Notes under the pieces: generated by a model | What the model saw: only the letters and a program-made list of their open reading frames with translations | What the model was told of the DNA's origin: nothing | The model's database searches: none | Translations under genes and position numbers: made by a program | Part shown: one piece after another, positions 24,584-33,413 of the stretch | How positions within the stretch are numbered: position 1 is the stretch's first letter | Layout: the number at the start of each line of letters is the position of its first letter | NCBI RefSeq assembly: GCF_008016795.1 | Contig: NZ_SDIK01000015.1 | Coordinates: 1-43,806, forward strand | Source: Prevotella brunnea | GTDB taxonomy: Bacteria > Bacteroidota > Bacteroidia > Bacteroidales > Bacteroidaceae | DNA length: 43,806 nucleotides | Direction of reading: 5' to 3'

Positions 24584-26587
24584 ATGGCACAAGAAGATGA
24601 TTTAAGGGCATTGGGTAAAGTTATGGACTTTATGCGGGGTATATCTGTGATATTCCTCCTGATTAACTGTTATTGGTTTTGTTACGAGGCATTCCAGCAA
24701 TGGCATTTCACATTGAGCATCATCAACAAAATACTGATGAATTTTGAGCGGACTACGGGCTTGTTCTCGTCCATCCTTTGGACGAAACTCTTTTGTGTGG
24801 TTTTCCTTGCGCTCTCCTGTTTAGGTACAAAAGGCGTGAAGGAAGAGAAAATCACATGGCCAAAGATTTGGACGGTGCTTTTCGCAGGTTTTGTGCTCTT
24901 TTTTCTGAATTGGTGGCTGTTGGCATTGCCCATTGGTAAGGTGGGTACTGCTTCGCTCTATATCTTTACGCTGTCTGTGGGCTATATCTGTCTGCTGATG
25001 GCAGGTGTGTGGATGAGCCGACTGCTCAAAAACAACTTGATGGACGATGTGTTCAATACCGAGAATGAGAGCTTTATGCAGGAAACTCGGTTGATGGAGA
25101 ACGAATACTCGGTAAACCTTCCTACACGATTCTACTATAAGAAGAAGTGGAACAAGGGCTGGATCAATGTAGTCAATCCATTCCGTGCCTCGATGGTGCT
25201 CGGCACACCCGGCTCTGGTAAGTCATACGCTATCGTGAACAACTACATCAAGCAACAGATAGAGAAAGGCTTTGCCATGTATATCTATGATTATAAGTTT
25301 CCCGACCTTTCCGAGATTGCCTACAACCATTTGCTCAACCACCTTGATGCCTACCAAGTAAAGCCTCAGTTCTATGTGATTAACTTTGATGACCCACGCA
25401 AATCGCACCGCTGCAATCCTATCAATCCTGCTTTTATGACGGATATATCGGATGCCTACGAGAGTGCCTATACCATTATGCTTAATCTGAACCGTTCGTG
25501 GATTCAGAAGCAAGGAGATTTTTTCGTCGAATCACCGATTATCTTGCTTGCCGCCATTATCTGGTTTCTGAAGATATATGAGAACGGCAGGTATTGCACC
25601 TTTCCACATGCCATAGAATTCCTGAACCGTCCCTACGCACAGATATTTCCGATACTTACTTCCTACGATGAGCTTGCCAACTACCTTTCTCCCTTTATGG
25701 ATGCTTGGGAGGGCGGAGCGCAAGACCAGCTACAGGGACAGATTGCCAGTGCCAAGATACCGCTTTCACGTATGATTTCGCCAGCTCTCTATTGGGTAAT
25801 GACAGGTGATGATTTCTCACTTGACATCAACAATCCCAATGAGCCGAAAGTCCTTGTTGTGGGTAACAATCCCGACCGTCAGAATATCTACTCGGCTGCA
25901 CTTGGTTTGTATAACAGCCGTATCGTGAAGCTCATCAACAAGAAGAAGCAACTCAAATCCTCAGTGATTATCGACGAGTTGCCGACAATCTACTTCCGTG
26001 GTTTGGACAATCTGATTGCCACTGCACGAAGTAATAAAGTAGCAGTGTGTCTGGGTTTTCAGGACTTTTCGCAGCTTACCCGTGACTATGGGGATAAGGA
26101 GAGCAAAGTGATTCAGAATACGGTAGGCAATGTTTTCTCCGGGCAAGTCGTCGGAGAAACGGCCAAGACGCTTTCTGAACGATTTGGAAAGGTTCTCCAG
26201 CAACGACAGTCTATGACCATCAACCGTAACGACAAATCCACTTCCATTTCAACACAGATGGATAGTCTTATCCCTGCAAGTAAGATTTCCAACCTTACAC
26301 AAGGTATGTTCGTTGGAGCAGTATCTGACAACTTCGATGAACGCATCGACCAGAAGATTTTCCATGCTGAAATAGTGGTGGATAGTGTCAAAGTCTCCGC
26401 TGAGATGAAAGCCTATCTATCAATTCCTGTGATTGTTGAGTTCACAGATGAAGAGGGGAAAGATACTCTCAAAGAAACAATAGAGGAAAATTATAAACGA
26501 GTGAAGAGAGAGGTTTTAAATCTTGTTGGCAAGGAAACGGAAAGGATAAAGTCTGATCCATCATTATCACATCTTATCAAAGATTAA
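24584..26587 (+). CDS. mobC: MobC, TraG/VirD4-type coupling protein
   Basis: 667 residues from the ATG at 24584 (MAQEDDLRALGK); the frame runs open to 24557, but that part is the hairpin leader. Four membrane segments occupy about the first 150 residues. Walker A is GTPGSGKS at about 207-214; a Walker B-like SSVIIDELPTIYF follows near residue 465, then FQDFSQL and a conserved QNTVGNVFSGQ region. It is the ATPase that couples the relaxase-DNA complex to the Tra channel. Last gene of the mob operon. Confidence 0.93.
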   Translation: MAQEDDLRALGKVMDFMRGISVIFLLINCYWFCYEAFQQWHFTLSIINKILMNFERTTGLFSSILWTKLFCVVFLALSCLGTKGVKEEKITWPKIWTVLFAGFVLFFLNWWLLALPIGKVGTASLYIFTLSVGYICLLMAGVWMSRLLKNNLMDDVFNTENESFMQETRLMENEYSVNLPTRFYYKKKWNKGWINVVNPFRASMVLGTPGSGKSYAIVNNYIKQQIEKGFAMYIYDYKFPDLSEIAYNHLLNHLDAYQVKPQFYVINFDDPRKSHRCNPINPAFMTDISDAYESAYTIMLNLNRSWIQKQGDFFVESPIILLAAIIWFLKIYENGRYCTFPHAIEFLNRPYAQIFPILTSYDELANYLSPFMDAWEGGAQDQLQGQIASAKIPLSRMISPALYWVMTGDDFSLDINNPNEPKVLVVGNNPDRQNIYSAALGLYNSRIVKLINKKKQLKSSVIIDELPTIYFRGLDNLIATARSNKVAVCLGFQDFSQLTRDYGDKESKVIQNTVGNVFSGQVVGETAKTLSERFGKVLQQRQSMTINRNDKSTSISTQMDSLIPASKISNLTQGMFVGAVSDNFDERIDQKIFHAEIVVDSVKVSAEMKAYLSIPVIVEFTDEEGKDTLKETIEENYKRVKREVLNLVGKETERIKSDPSLSHLIKD

Positions 26588-26627
26588 TTCAGGGTGAAAA
26601 AGGAAGAAATATCCTTAAAAAGAACGA

Positions 26628-26672
26628 CAGAAGAAGGATAAATTTTATCAGATAAATTTTATCCCTCTTCTG
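26628..26672. terminator. Bidirectional terminator between mobC and the subtilase gene
   Basis: An imperfect stem of about 22 bases (26628-26649 with 26650-26672, few mismatches; outer part CAGAAG/CTTCTG) lies between two convergent genes. AT-rich flanks fit termination on either strand. Confidence 0.65.
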
Positions 26673-26686
26673 CATATAAAAGATAA

Positions 26687-28495
26687 TTATTTCTTGGAGA
26701 TCTCAAATACAGAACCTTTCGTTATGGTGAATGGAGCATCAATAGTTACAATATTACCATATGTGAACTTCAAATATGAATTGCTTGTAACATTAAAATT
26801 TTTTGCTTTAATAATCCATCCTGCTACATTTCTATTGGATGTTACTGTTTGATCATAGAAGTAAACAATCCCTCCTTGTGCTGCTGAAACAGCTGAAAAG
26901 GCATCGCAGATACCATATCCCATTTGCTCATTCCAAGTTCCATTCGTTCTATCAGGTAAAGTAGAATATACATAATTTCCTGCCTTTTGTGCAGTTTGTT
27001 CTATTATATCTACAACATCTTTTCTTGTCAATTCTGGATTAATAGATAAAACTAATGAAGCGATGGCACTCACATGAGGAGCTGCCATAGAAGTACCACT
27101 CATCTCATCAAGACCATTGTTAGGAACTGTTGATAAAATATTACTACCTGGTGCAACAACATCAAGAGCTTTCCCATAAGATGAAAAACTAGATTTTTTA
27201 TCCCTTTGGTCTACGGAACCAACAACAAGAATGTCTGGATGGAAATTTGCGGGATAATCTGGCACTGATTTATTATAATTTCCAGAAGCAAAAACAACAA
27301 TCATTCCTTTCCCATTCCTACCAGAAGTCATTGCGGTCCTAATAGCATCTTCCAAGATAGCACTATGCATTTCTTTGTAAAAGGCTCCACCCTGATCTCC
27401 CCAAGAGTTGTTGATAACATCAACATTGTGAGATGTCGCATATCCAAACCCTGTTGCTAACTCGCTACTAATAGTTGGCGAAATGTACAATCCATGACTG
27501 ATGGATAAAATTGTGGATTGAGGGGCAAGACCTGCTATTTGAATTCCATTATGGTTTGCACCTATAATACCTCCTACATGAGTACCGTGCCTTCCACGTA
27601 CAACAGATGGAGAATGACCATTATGTATGTCATATGACAATGGACTATAATTATTCGCGAACTCTCTATGGTTTTGATCTACACCTTGGTCTAAAACCGC
27701 AACAGTAATTTGAGGTTTGCCTTTAGTTAATTTCCAAGCATTGCACGCATTGACCTTTTCTAGTCCCCATTGCCGATTAAAATCAGGCTCAGAGGTACAA
27801 TTATTTGTCTTAAAATTAAACATAAAAGCAGGGTCTACATCCGCAAATTTGCCTGTTTCGTAGAATTTGTTTGAAGTTTCCAAACCATTAGAATTTATCG
27901 GCGACTTTAGAATGTACCAATTAGGCATGTAATCAACTTCCTTTATAACCTTTGCGTCAAAGTCTTTCGCAACACTTTGGAGAAGATTATAGTCTTGAGA
28001 TGATTTTAACTTTATATAAAAGTACTCACTTGTTGATATATAGTCTTGTTCATCAAGTCCAAACACTGGCGCAACTTGAACATCTTTGTTTCCTTTCAAT
28101 TTTTGTATCATTGAACTAAGAATTCCATTCGTAGTTACATTGCCAACTGGTCTTATTTCAACTATTTTCCAAAAACGCGACTGAGAGCCTTTTTGGCTTT
28201 GTACTGCTTGCTTTGTTGTAATTGTAGAAACAGCAGAATTTTTCAAGTCAATAGCCACTAACTTTGAACTATCGGATGATGAAATATAGTATAAATTTCG
28301 TAAAGAAGATATTTCTATTTTTTTACCATTATACCAATAATAATAATCCGTTGGGCGTCTGTGGCTTGCTCGTGTCGAAATTTGATTATCGGACTTGTTA
28401 ATGATATTATTATCTATTACATCACTACAAGATATAATTACCACAGAAGAGCAAATCAACGCCGTATAAAGTAGTATAAAATTCTTGTATCTCAT
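26687..28495 (-). CDS. Lipoprotein subtilisin-like serine protease (S8)
   Basis: 602 residues. Signal peptide with lipidation cysteine C23 (VVIISCSD). Residues about 24-240 are an N-terminal prodomain-like region; the S8 domain spans about 262-530 with all catalytic parts: D269 (VAVLDQGVDQNH), H303 (RGRHGTHVGG), oxyanion N406 (FASGNYN) and S469 (SGTSMAAPH). A short beta-like tail follows (about 535-602). It is expected to sit as a lipoprotein in the envelope and be proteolytically active. It starts 6 bases after the S74-domain gene, so the two are almost certainly co-transcribed. Clearly AT-richer than mobC: acquired cargo. Substrate unknown. Confidence 0.93.
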   Translation of the reverse strand: MRYKNFILLYTALICSSVVIISCSDVIDNNIINKSDNQISTRASHRRPTDYYYWYNGKKIEISSLRNLYYISSSDSSKLVAIDLKNSAVSTITTKQAVQSQKGSQSRFWKIVEIRPVGNVTTNGILSSMIQKLKGNKDVQVAPVFGLDEQDYISTSEYFYIKLKSSQDYNLLQSVAKDFDAKVIKEVDYMPNWYILKSPINSNGLETSNKFYETGKFADVDPAFMFNFKTNNCTSEPDFNRQWGLEKVNACNAWKLTKGKPQITVAVLDQGVDQNHREFANNYSPLSYDIHNGHSPSVVRGRHGTHVGGIIGANHNGIQIAGLAPQSTILSISHGLYISPTISSELATGFGYATSHNVDVINNSWGDQGGAFYKEMHSAILEDAIRTAMTSGRNGKGMIVVFASGNYNKSVPDYPANFHPDILVVGSVDQRDKKSSFSSYGKALDVVAPGSNILSTVPNNGLDEMSGTSMAAPHVSAIASLVLSINPELTRKDVVDIIEQTAQKAGNYVYSTLPDRTNGTWNEQMGYGICDAFSAVSAAQGGIVYFYDQTVTSNRNVAGWIIKAKNFNVTSNSYLKFTYGNIVTIDAPFTITKGSVFEISKK

Positions 28496-28501
28496 AGGAT
28501 T

Positions 28502-29116
28502 CTATTTTTTATTTTTAAGAAGTTCTATTTCCGTTTGTAAAGATTTGATAGCGTCAATCATTACAGGGATAAGTGCAGTATAGTTAATCAATTTCTTACC
28601 TTCCGCATCAGTTAAAACTACATTAGGTAAAACTTTTTCAACCTCTTGTGCGAGTAGACCTATTTCCCTTTCATCTCCTCCTTTCCTTAGTAAAGAAGCC
28701 TCTCTAGTAGGTTTATCTGAAAAAGAGTATGACACGGGACGCAATTTGAGAATGCAATTTAATCCATTTTGTAAAGAACGAATATTAGATTTCGCTCTTG
28801 CATCAGAGTAATTATAAACATCCTTAACTTGAATACTGTTGAAAGTACTTGTCTGTGTATTGTAGAATACAACTTGGTCGGCATGACTAGCCAAACGGGT
28901 ACCAACAGGTGAGACGTCAATTTGGAAAAAATTGCTTGTCTTACACTTGAAGTACATTCCAAGACCTTCAATGGTTTGTTTGTAGAAACCATAGGGTGCA
29001 GTATTGCCAATTGTTAATTGACCATTACTGTACAATTTCATTTGTGCATTTGCAGTTACACAAAAAAGAGCAAAAACTAAAGCAGAAACAGCCTTCTTAA
29101 CCATTAAATTTTTCAT
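28502..29116 (-). CDS. Secreted protein with C-terminal S74 self-cleaving chaperone domain
   Basis: 204 residues. Signal peptide to about residue 24 (VFALFCVTANAQ). A short N-terminal beta region is followed by a peptidase S74 intramolecular-chaperone domain (about 100-204): YSDARAKSNI with the Ser-Lys dyad S104/K109, RPVSYSF, then IGLLAQEVEKVLPNVV, and a final coiled coil (MIDAIKSLQTEIELLKNK). In phage tail spikes such domains trimerise, fold the fibre and then cut themselves off. Here the passenger is only about 75 residues. Co-transcribed with the subtilase gene (6-base gap). A fibre or surface-structure role, with the protease as processing partner, is inference. Confidence 0.85.
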   Translation of the reverse strand: MKNLMVKKAVSALVFALFCVTANAQMKLYSNGQLTIGNTAPYGFYKQTIEGLGMYFKCKTSNFFQIDVSPVGTRLASHADQVVFYNTQTSTFNSIQVKDVYNYSDARAKSNIRSLQNGLNCILKLRPVSYSFSDKPTREASLLRKGGDEREIGLLAQEVEKVLPNVVLTDAEGKKLINYTALIPVMIDAIKSLQTEIELLKNKK

Positions 29117-29193
29117 TGCTGTCAGGTTTTAATTAATAATTTGAGATTATGAAATCGCTTTTCGGAAGTAAGATTACCTTGTTTAATAATTTA

Positions 29194-29965
29194 TTATGAT
29201 AATAAATAGAAGCAAGACGTTGTGAAAAAATTACGAATATAGGGTATTTTCCCAATTGTCGGATGTAATAGGCGAGGCCTTAACTTAAATTTCACCTCAT
29301 AATGCGGATTTATGAAAAACAGAGTTCTATCAAGAACTCTAAATTTCTTTTCTATCAATTTCTCAAAAAGCTCAATAGGACATTTTGTCTTTTTGATGCT
29401 AAGTAATTCCTTAATTGTATCTTCTTTTTCTCTCCCAAGTTTGAGAAGGCTTTCGTATAAAATTTTAGGTAACAAATGAAACCAAGGAAGATGAGAAAGG
29501 AACTTTCCTCTACAAATTTGTTGATGTCCTCCAAACGGCATTTGCCACGCAGGAAAAGAGATAAAAACAACCCCTCGTGGGGCAAGAAATCTTTTTAAGG
29601 AAGATATAAAAAAAAGACTTATTCTCTATATGTTCTAAAACATCGTGACAAATTATTAAATCAAAAAGCCCATCCTTCCCTTTAATATCAAATATATCTG
29701 AAGCAAAAAATTCTCCTGCAGCATTGGCTTCATGAAAGAACTTTTTAGCATCACTAATTCTGCATTCTGCCAAATCAACCCCAAGAGTGTTGCATCCCTT
29801 TTTAGAAAAAGGCAAAAGATTTCCTCCGTCACCACAACCTATTTCCAAAACATTTATTCCATGAGTTATTTCCTTATATTTTTCGATATAAGGAATAAAA
29901 TATTTTTGGCTTGTTGTGGAAAGTTCATGAAAATATAGCTTTCTATCAGATTGTCGGTATTGCAT
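29194..29965 (-). pseudogene. SAM-dependent methyltransferase, frameshifted in an A8 tract
   Basis: The first part (29965 to about 29616) reads a class I methyltransferase start: HGINVLEIGCGDGGNLLPF (SAM motif I), LGVDLAECRI, and ICHDVLEHIENKSFF. The frame breaks at a run of eight A (plus strand 29608-29615). Removing one base restores ISSLKRFLAPRGVVFISFPAWQMPFGGHQQICRG and continues to the stop at 29194, giving an intact 256-residue protein; 772 minus 1 bases is exactly 257 codons. The repaired protein looks complete, of the Methyltransf_11/25 kind. The state may be slipped-strand variation, ribosomal slippage or a sequencing error. It precedes the S74 gene by 77 bases on the same strand, so it may head that operon. 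Substrate unknown. Confidence 0.78.
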
Positions 29966-30440
29966 ATATTCTTAACTGTATTAGTTCTTTTTACAAAGAA
30001 AGCAAAAAAAACAAATAAGCAAACTAATATCATTATTTTTTTTGCAAGTACCATAAAAATACCAATAAGACGGTATGACTTGCGGAGTTTTTACAAAAAA
30101 AAACTTATCTGTATATACCTAATATTGGTGATATTATTCTATATAGTATGTATCAATGGTTTAATATTAAATCTGCCTCATCCAACATTTGGTGTGATAG
30201 AGTGTAATAACAGAAGTTCAACATCTCCTTTTTCATTAAAACTTCATGTTCTCAGATAGCGAAGAAATCGACATCATATTTTGGTAAGTAATCAAATTAA
30301 GGTTTACAAAACACCTTTCAATAATACCTTTATTTTCCCTTCTTTTCCCGTGAATTCTTTATGTTATAAACAATCTGATTATTGCTTATATCTTTGTCGT
30401 TCAACATAGTAACTCAATAACAAATAAATAACAAATAATT
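29966..30440. other. AT-rich intergenic region; candidate -7 box at 30389-30396
   Basis: 475 bases without a supported gene. TATCTTTG at 30389-30396 fits the TAnnTTTG box and points toward the truncated DUF3945 copy at 30441; no matching -33 box is visible. The left part, about 29966-30170, is very AT-rich and may hold the promoter of the minus-strand methyltransferase gene. Confidence 0.4.
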
Positions 30441-30851
30441 ATGGAGCCAAAAGACAATGACAACTATGTGCTGGTCTTGGAAGACCGCACTGAGGTAAAG
30501 AACGAGAAAGAAACGGGAAAACTCTCCGTAGTATCCGGTATTGACGACAAGGGTAACCTTAAAACCACCGAAGTAATCGCTGCCAATCAGGCAGCGTTCT
30601 TGAAGTTTAACAACAAGGACGGACTTCTAAAAAACTTCATGAGCAATTTTCTACGTCAGTTCAACGAGCCGTCCCGTTTCGGACTCTACAAGGTAGTAGC
30701 TAACAACGTAGAACAAGGTGTGGCATCGCTCCACACCATGCTTCAGATCCACGCATACGCCCGGACGCACCCCTACCTCAAAGCCATGATGCCTGTAAGT
30801 TCCGGCAGAACCGACGGGAGTGATGTAGTTGTAGCCGAAACCGCCGTCTAA
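30441..30851 (+). pseudogene. Truncated copy of the DUF3945/DUF4099 gene
   Basis: Residues 1-102 match the start of the intact gene at 41089 (NDNYVLVLEDR, KLSVVSGIDDKG, FLKFNNKDGLLKNFM, FNEPSRFGLYKVVANNVEQGVASLHTMLQ). Homology stops sharply at 30746; the frame then runs 105 bases through the reverse complement of an outer-membrane protein gene to a chance stop. Only the N-terminal fifth of the parent remains, so it is unlikely to be functional. Confidence 0.85.
30657..30746 (+). repeat. 90-base direct repeat, left copy
   Basis: By eye this differs at one position (A/G at about 30691) from 41305-41394. Upstream of it the two gene copies are much less alike (roughly four in five bases), which points to recombination or gene conversion. 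Confidence 0.8.
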
Positions 30852-31190
30852 ATACAGGTTGAACAGTCCTTTATGCAGATAGTAGTAGCGTACGAAAGGT
30901 GACAGTTTCAGGGCATGGGTTTTCTCTCGTCCGTTCTCGCCACGTTCCGAGCCGAAGGCATAACCCAACATGATGCCCGTAGCCCATGTCTCGTTGAACC
31001 GCCAGCCTACCTCGGGATACAACTGTAGCGTAGTGGCTTTGGTCTTGGTGTTGTTCTAATAAGTGACGGCACCGCCTGCAAACAGTCCTCCCTCGTGGTC
31101 GTCCTTGTGAAAAGGCGAAACGGTCTGTTCCTGTGCCCACCCGAAAAAGGGAATGAACGATAAGATAAAGGTGAATATCGTTTTATTCAT
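30747..31190 (-). pseudogene. Outer-membrane beta-barrel protein remnant with internal stop
   Basis: From the ATG at 31190: signal peptide MNKTIFTFILSFIPFFGWAQ, then a small beta-barrel (GGLFAGGAVTY, LYPEVGWRFNETWATGIMLGYAFG, FVRYYYLHKGLFNLYLDGGFGY, GFEVGVRPGV). Codon 45 is TAG (31056-31058), where CAG would fit, and the 3' end is cut at 30746/30747, where inverted DUF3945 sequence begins; the last strands are missing. It is thus doubly disabled. Resembles small OmpA/PorT-like barrels; original role unknown. Confidence 0.75.
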
Positions 31191-31298
31191 TGTTGAAAAT
31201 AACGAGATTTATTGGAAAAGTGAACAGTATTCATTACGTGAGATAAAAAAACGCATTATATCATTAAGACAAGTGCGTTTCTTATAATGATAAAAGGC

Positions 31299-31688
31299 TT
31301 ACGCCTCCTTATACCATTTCCACGACTCATAGGCAAGCGTTATGCTCAGCACAACTAGCATGGGGTGGATAAAGAGCTGTGGAAACTCGAAAGTGAATAT
31401 AAGCTCCGTGCAATGTGCTGTGCAAAACAGTGCAATGAGTGCGGCAAGGCAGAAATGCACTAACTTATACCGACTTTTACAGGCATAGAGCGAAAGCAGC
31501 AGTCCCGTCATCGGCAAGGTGACAGAAACGACCGCCATCAACACAAGCATCGACATAGGAGCCACACCGTCATTGGAGATTGCTATGTTTGCATTCCAGA
31601 AAAGGGGTATCATATCCATTAATGAATGTGCAGACATACCTGCAATTATCGACACCCAGAGAATAGAGATTTTGAAATTTTCTTTCAT
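31299..31688 (-). CDS. Membrane protein, unknown, in the heme-locus operon
   Basis: 129 residues from the ATG at 31688 (MKENFKISILWVSII). The frame is open to a TTG at 31769 that would overlap the previous stop, so a longer form is possible. Four hydrophobic segments are visible (ISILWVSIIAGMSA, MSMLVLMAVVSVTLPMTGLLL, LVHFCLAALIALFC, LFIHPMLVVLSITL). No family recognised. Last gene of the run starting at 38244; the Met/His-rich membrane segments could fit metal or heme handling, but that is speculation. Confidence 0.6.
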   Translation of the reverse strand: MKENFKISILWVSIIAGMSAHSLMDMIPLFWNANIAISNDGVAPMSMLVLMAVVSVTLPMTGLLLSLYACKSRYKLVHFCLAALIALFCTAHCTELIFTFEFPQLFIHPMLVVLSITLAYESWKWYKEA

Positions 31689-31765
31689 CGTTGAAGTTTT
31701 TTTATCAAGACCGGCTATCAAGCCGTCTTTTGGGTTTATGATTAGGTTTGCTATATGCGTGGAGT

Positions 31766-32647
31766 TCAATCATTCGTCTTAGCTCTCCTGTGCTGTTTGC
31801 TCTTTATCCAAAGATAAAAGCCGAGAACAATGAAGACCGCGAGGATTGCAATCATCTGCAACCTGTACTTCTCGGGCTCAACCCAGAATTCCTTAAAGAA
31901 ATTGATGCGACCGAGAATTTCCACGGGCGTCCAGAATACGATGACCGTGGCTATCGCCATACGTATGTTTGCTCCCCACGAGGCGATGCGCAGTTGTTTA
32001 AGGAACATGAACACTGATGCCACGAGGCAGCCCAGGCCCACGAAAAACGTCACGGGATGGTGGTCGCCGACGAAGCGTTTGTCGTAACAGAACATCAGCA
32101 GCAGGTACAGTCCCCACAGCATCATGTTGAGTTCCATGAACGTCACGATGCTCGTGTGGCGTGTCATGGGCTGGGCAGCGATGACCTTGCGGCGGCTGCG
32201 GAACACCATTTTCTGTATCCACGTGATGAAGTCGCAGCCGTTCTTGGTGCTGAAGATGTACATCGTCATCACCATCATCCACAGTCCGAATGAGGCCGGC
32301 ATGATGAGATATTCGGGCTTGGTCACCACCACGCCGTTCTCCATTTCAGGCTGCACGCCGTAGCGGCGGGCATAGTAGAGGAAGAGAAATTCCACCCATC
32401 CCGTCCAGAAGAGCAGTCCGCCGAAGAGTCCCCACAGCGTCTGGCGGGTGTCGCCTTTCACGAACACGCCGACGATAACGAGGACAAGCCCCACGAAACC
32501 CATCGCAAACCCTGCTACATGCATGGCGCCCTCGTCCATAAACTTCTCCATTAGTATCATCAGCGCATGTCCCAACGGCATGGCAAAGAGTACCAGTAAG
32601 AACGATACGATAGTGCGCCAAGGATATATTTTACGTTTTGTCTCCAT
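31766..32647 (-). CDS. Polytopic membrane protein, unknown, next to hmuY-like gene
   Basis: 293 residues with about seven hydrophobic helices (TIVSFLLVLFAMPLGHALMI, GFAMGFVGLVLVIVGVFV, LWGLFGGLLFWTGWVEFLFLYY, MELNMMLWGLYLLLMFC, VTFFVGLGCLVASVFMFL, IRMAIATVIVFWTPVEIL, MIAILAVFIVLGFYLWI), ending in a basic tail. Histidines in or near membrane segments (H28 in PLGHALM) are of interest for heme or metal. I do not recognise the family. It follows the HmuY-like gene by 19 bases, so a role in the same uptake pathway is likely. Confidence 0.7.
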   Translation of the reverse strand: METKRKIYPWRTIVSFLLVLFAMPLGHALMILMEKFMDEGAMHVAGFAMGFVGLVLVIVGVFVKGDTRQTLWGLFGGLLFWTGWVEFLFLYYARRYGVQPEMENGVVVTKPEYLIMPASFGLWMMVMTMYIFSTKNGCDFITWIQKMVFRSRRKVIAAQPMTRHTSIVTFMELNMMLWGLYLLLMFCYDKRFVGDHHPVTFFVGLGCLVASVFMFLKQLRIASWGANIRMAIATVIVFWTPVEILGRINFFKEFWVEPEKYRLQMIAILAVFIVLGFYLWIKSKQHRRAKTND

Positions 32648-32666
32648 TGATGATATGTTGTTATTA

Positions 32667-33413
32667 TTATTTCAGTTCATCGATGTAATAGCTCATCTGC
32701 CCGCCGCCCTCGTCATCGATGGACGACTGCTGGTTGAACCAGCTCACCACCTGTAGTTTGAAGCACCGCACACCGTCGGCACAGCGTATAACGTAGACGT
32801 GATAGGACGGCGTGTAAGTCATGGGAGGTCCCTCTATTTTGATGCACTGCTCCAAGAGCGGATTGCCACTGGTGAGCCGTCGTGCCGGTCCGCGGTTGGG
32901 GTCAAACCATGGGTGTCCGTCGTTGTCGGGTGTGCCGTCGGGCTTGAGGTAGTGAGTGTTCACGTAGTTGTACCACTCGCGCTGCGAGTAGGTGACATAG
33001 ACGGAGGTTGTGTCGTCCTCCACCCACTTCACATCGTCGGGAATCTGCACTCTGTCCTGCCAGTGGTCGTAGTCGCCGAAACCGAGGTCTGCCGCCGCCC
33101 CCTTGCCCGGACCCGACGTGCCGCCATTGGTGCGGATATGCGCTCCGCAGAAGGCGATGTCCCAGTCCAGACGTTTCAACTGGTCTCCTTCTGTGATATC
33201 CTGATTGGGAGCGGAAAGATTGAACGCCTTGCCCGTTCGCAGGTTGAAGTAGAGCCAGTCGTCGGTAACTCCCGTATAGGCACCTGTGGCGCGAGGCATC
33301 ACCTTTCCTTCGAACTCGTCGGCATCGTAATGCACACAGCTTCCGAGTAATATTGCAGAGGCTGCTGCCATGAGTATGCCGATGGTCTTATCTGTAAGAT
33401 TATTCTTCATCAT
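32667..33413 (-). CDS. HmuY-like heme-binding lipoprotein
   Basis: 248 residues. Lipoprotein signal with C26 (ILLGSC). The mature part carries the HmuY-family pattern: DDWLYFNLRTGK, then RLDWDIAFCGAHIRTNGGTSGPGKGAA. HmuY of Porphyromonas gingivalis is an outer-membrane hemophore that takes heme from host proteins and hands it to HmuR. Its ATG overlaps the stop of the upstream receptor gene by one base (TAATG), strong support for a functional pair. Heme ligands (His or Met) cannot be assigned by eye. Family call by recall. Confidence 0.8.
   Translation of the reverse strand: MMKNNLTDKTIGILMAAASAILLGSCVHYDADEFEGKVMPRATGAYTGVTDDWLYFNLRTGKAFNLSAPNQDITEGDQLKRLDWDIAFCGAHIRTNGGTSGPGKGAAADLGFGDYDHWQDRVQIPDDVKWVEDDTTSVYVTYSQREWYNYVNTHYLKPDGTPDNDGHPWFDPNRGPARRLTSGNPLLEQCIKIEGPPMTYTPSYHVYVIRCADGVRCFKLQVVSWFNQQSSIDDEGGGQMSYYIDELK

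Noticed and set aside
32799..33350. 183-codon open frame on the plus strand
   Set aside because: Antisense to the HmuY-like gene; low-complexity valine-rich product typical of a shadow frame.
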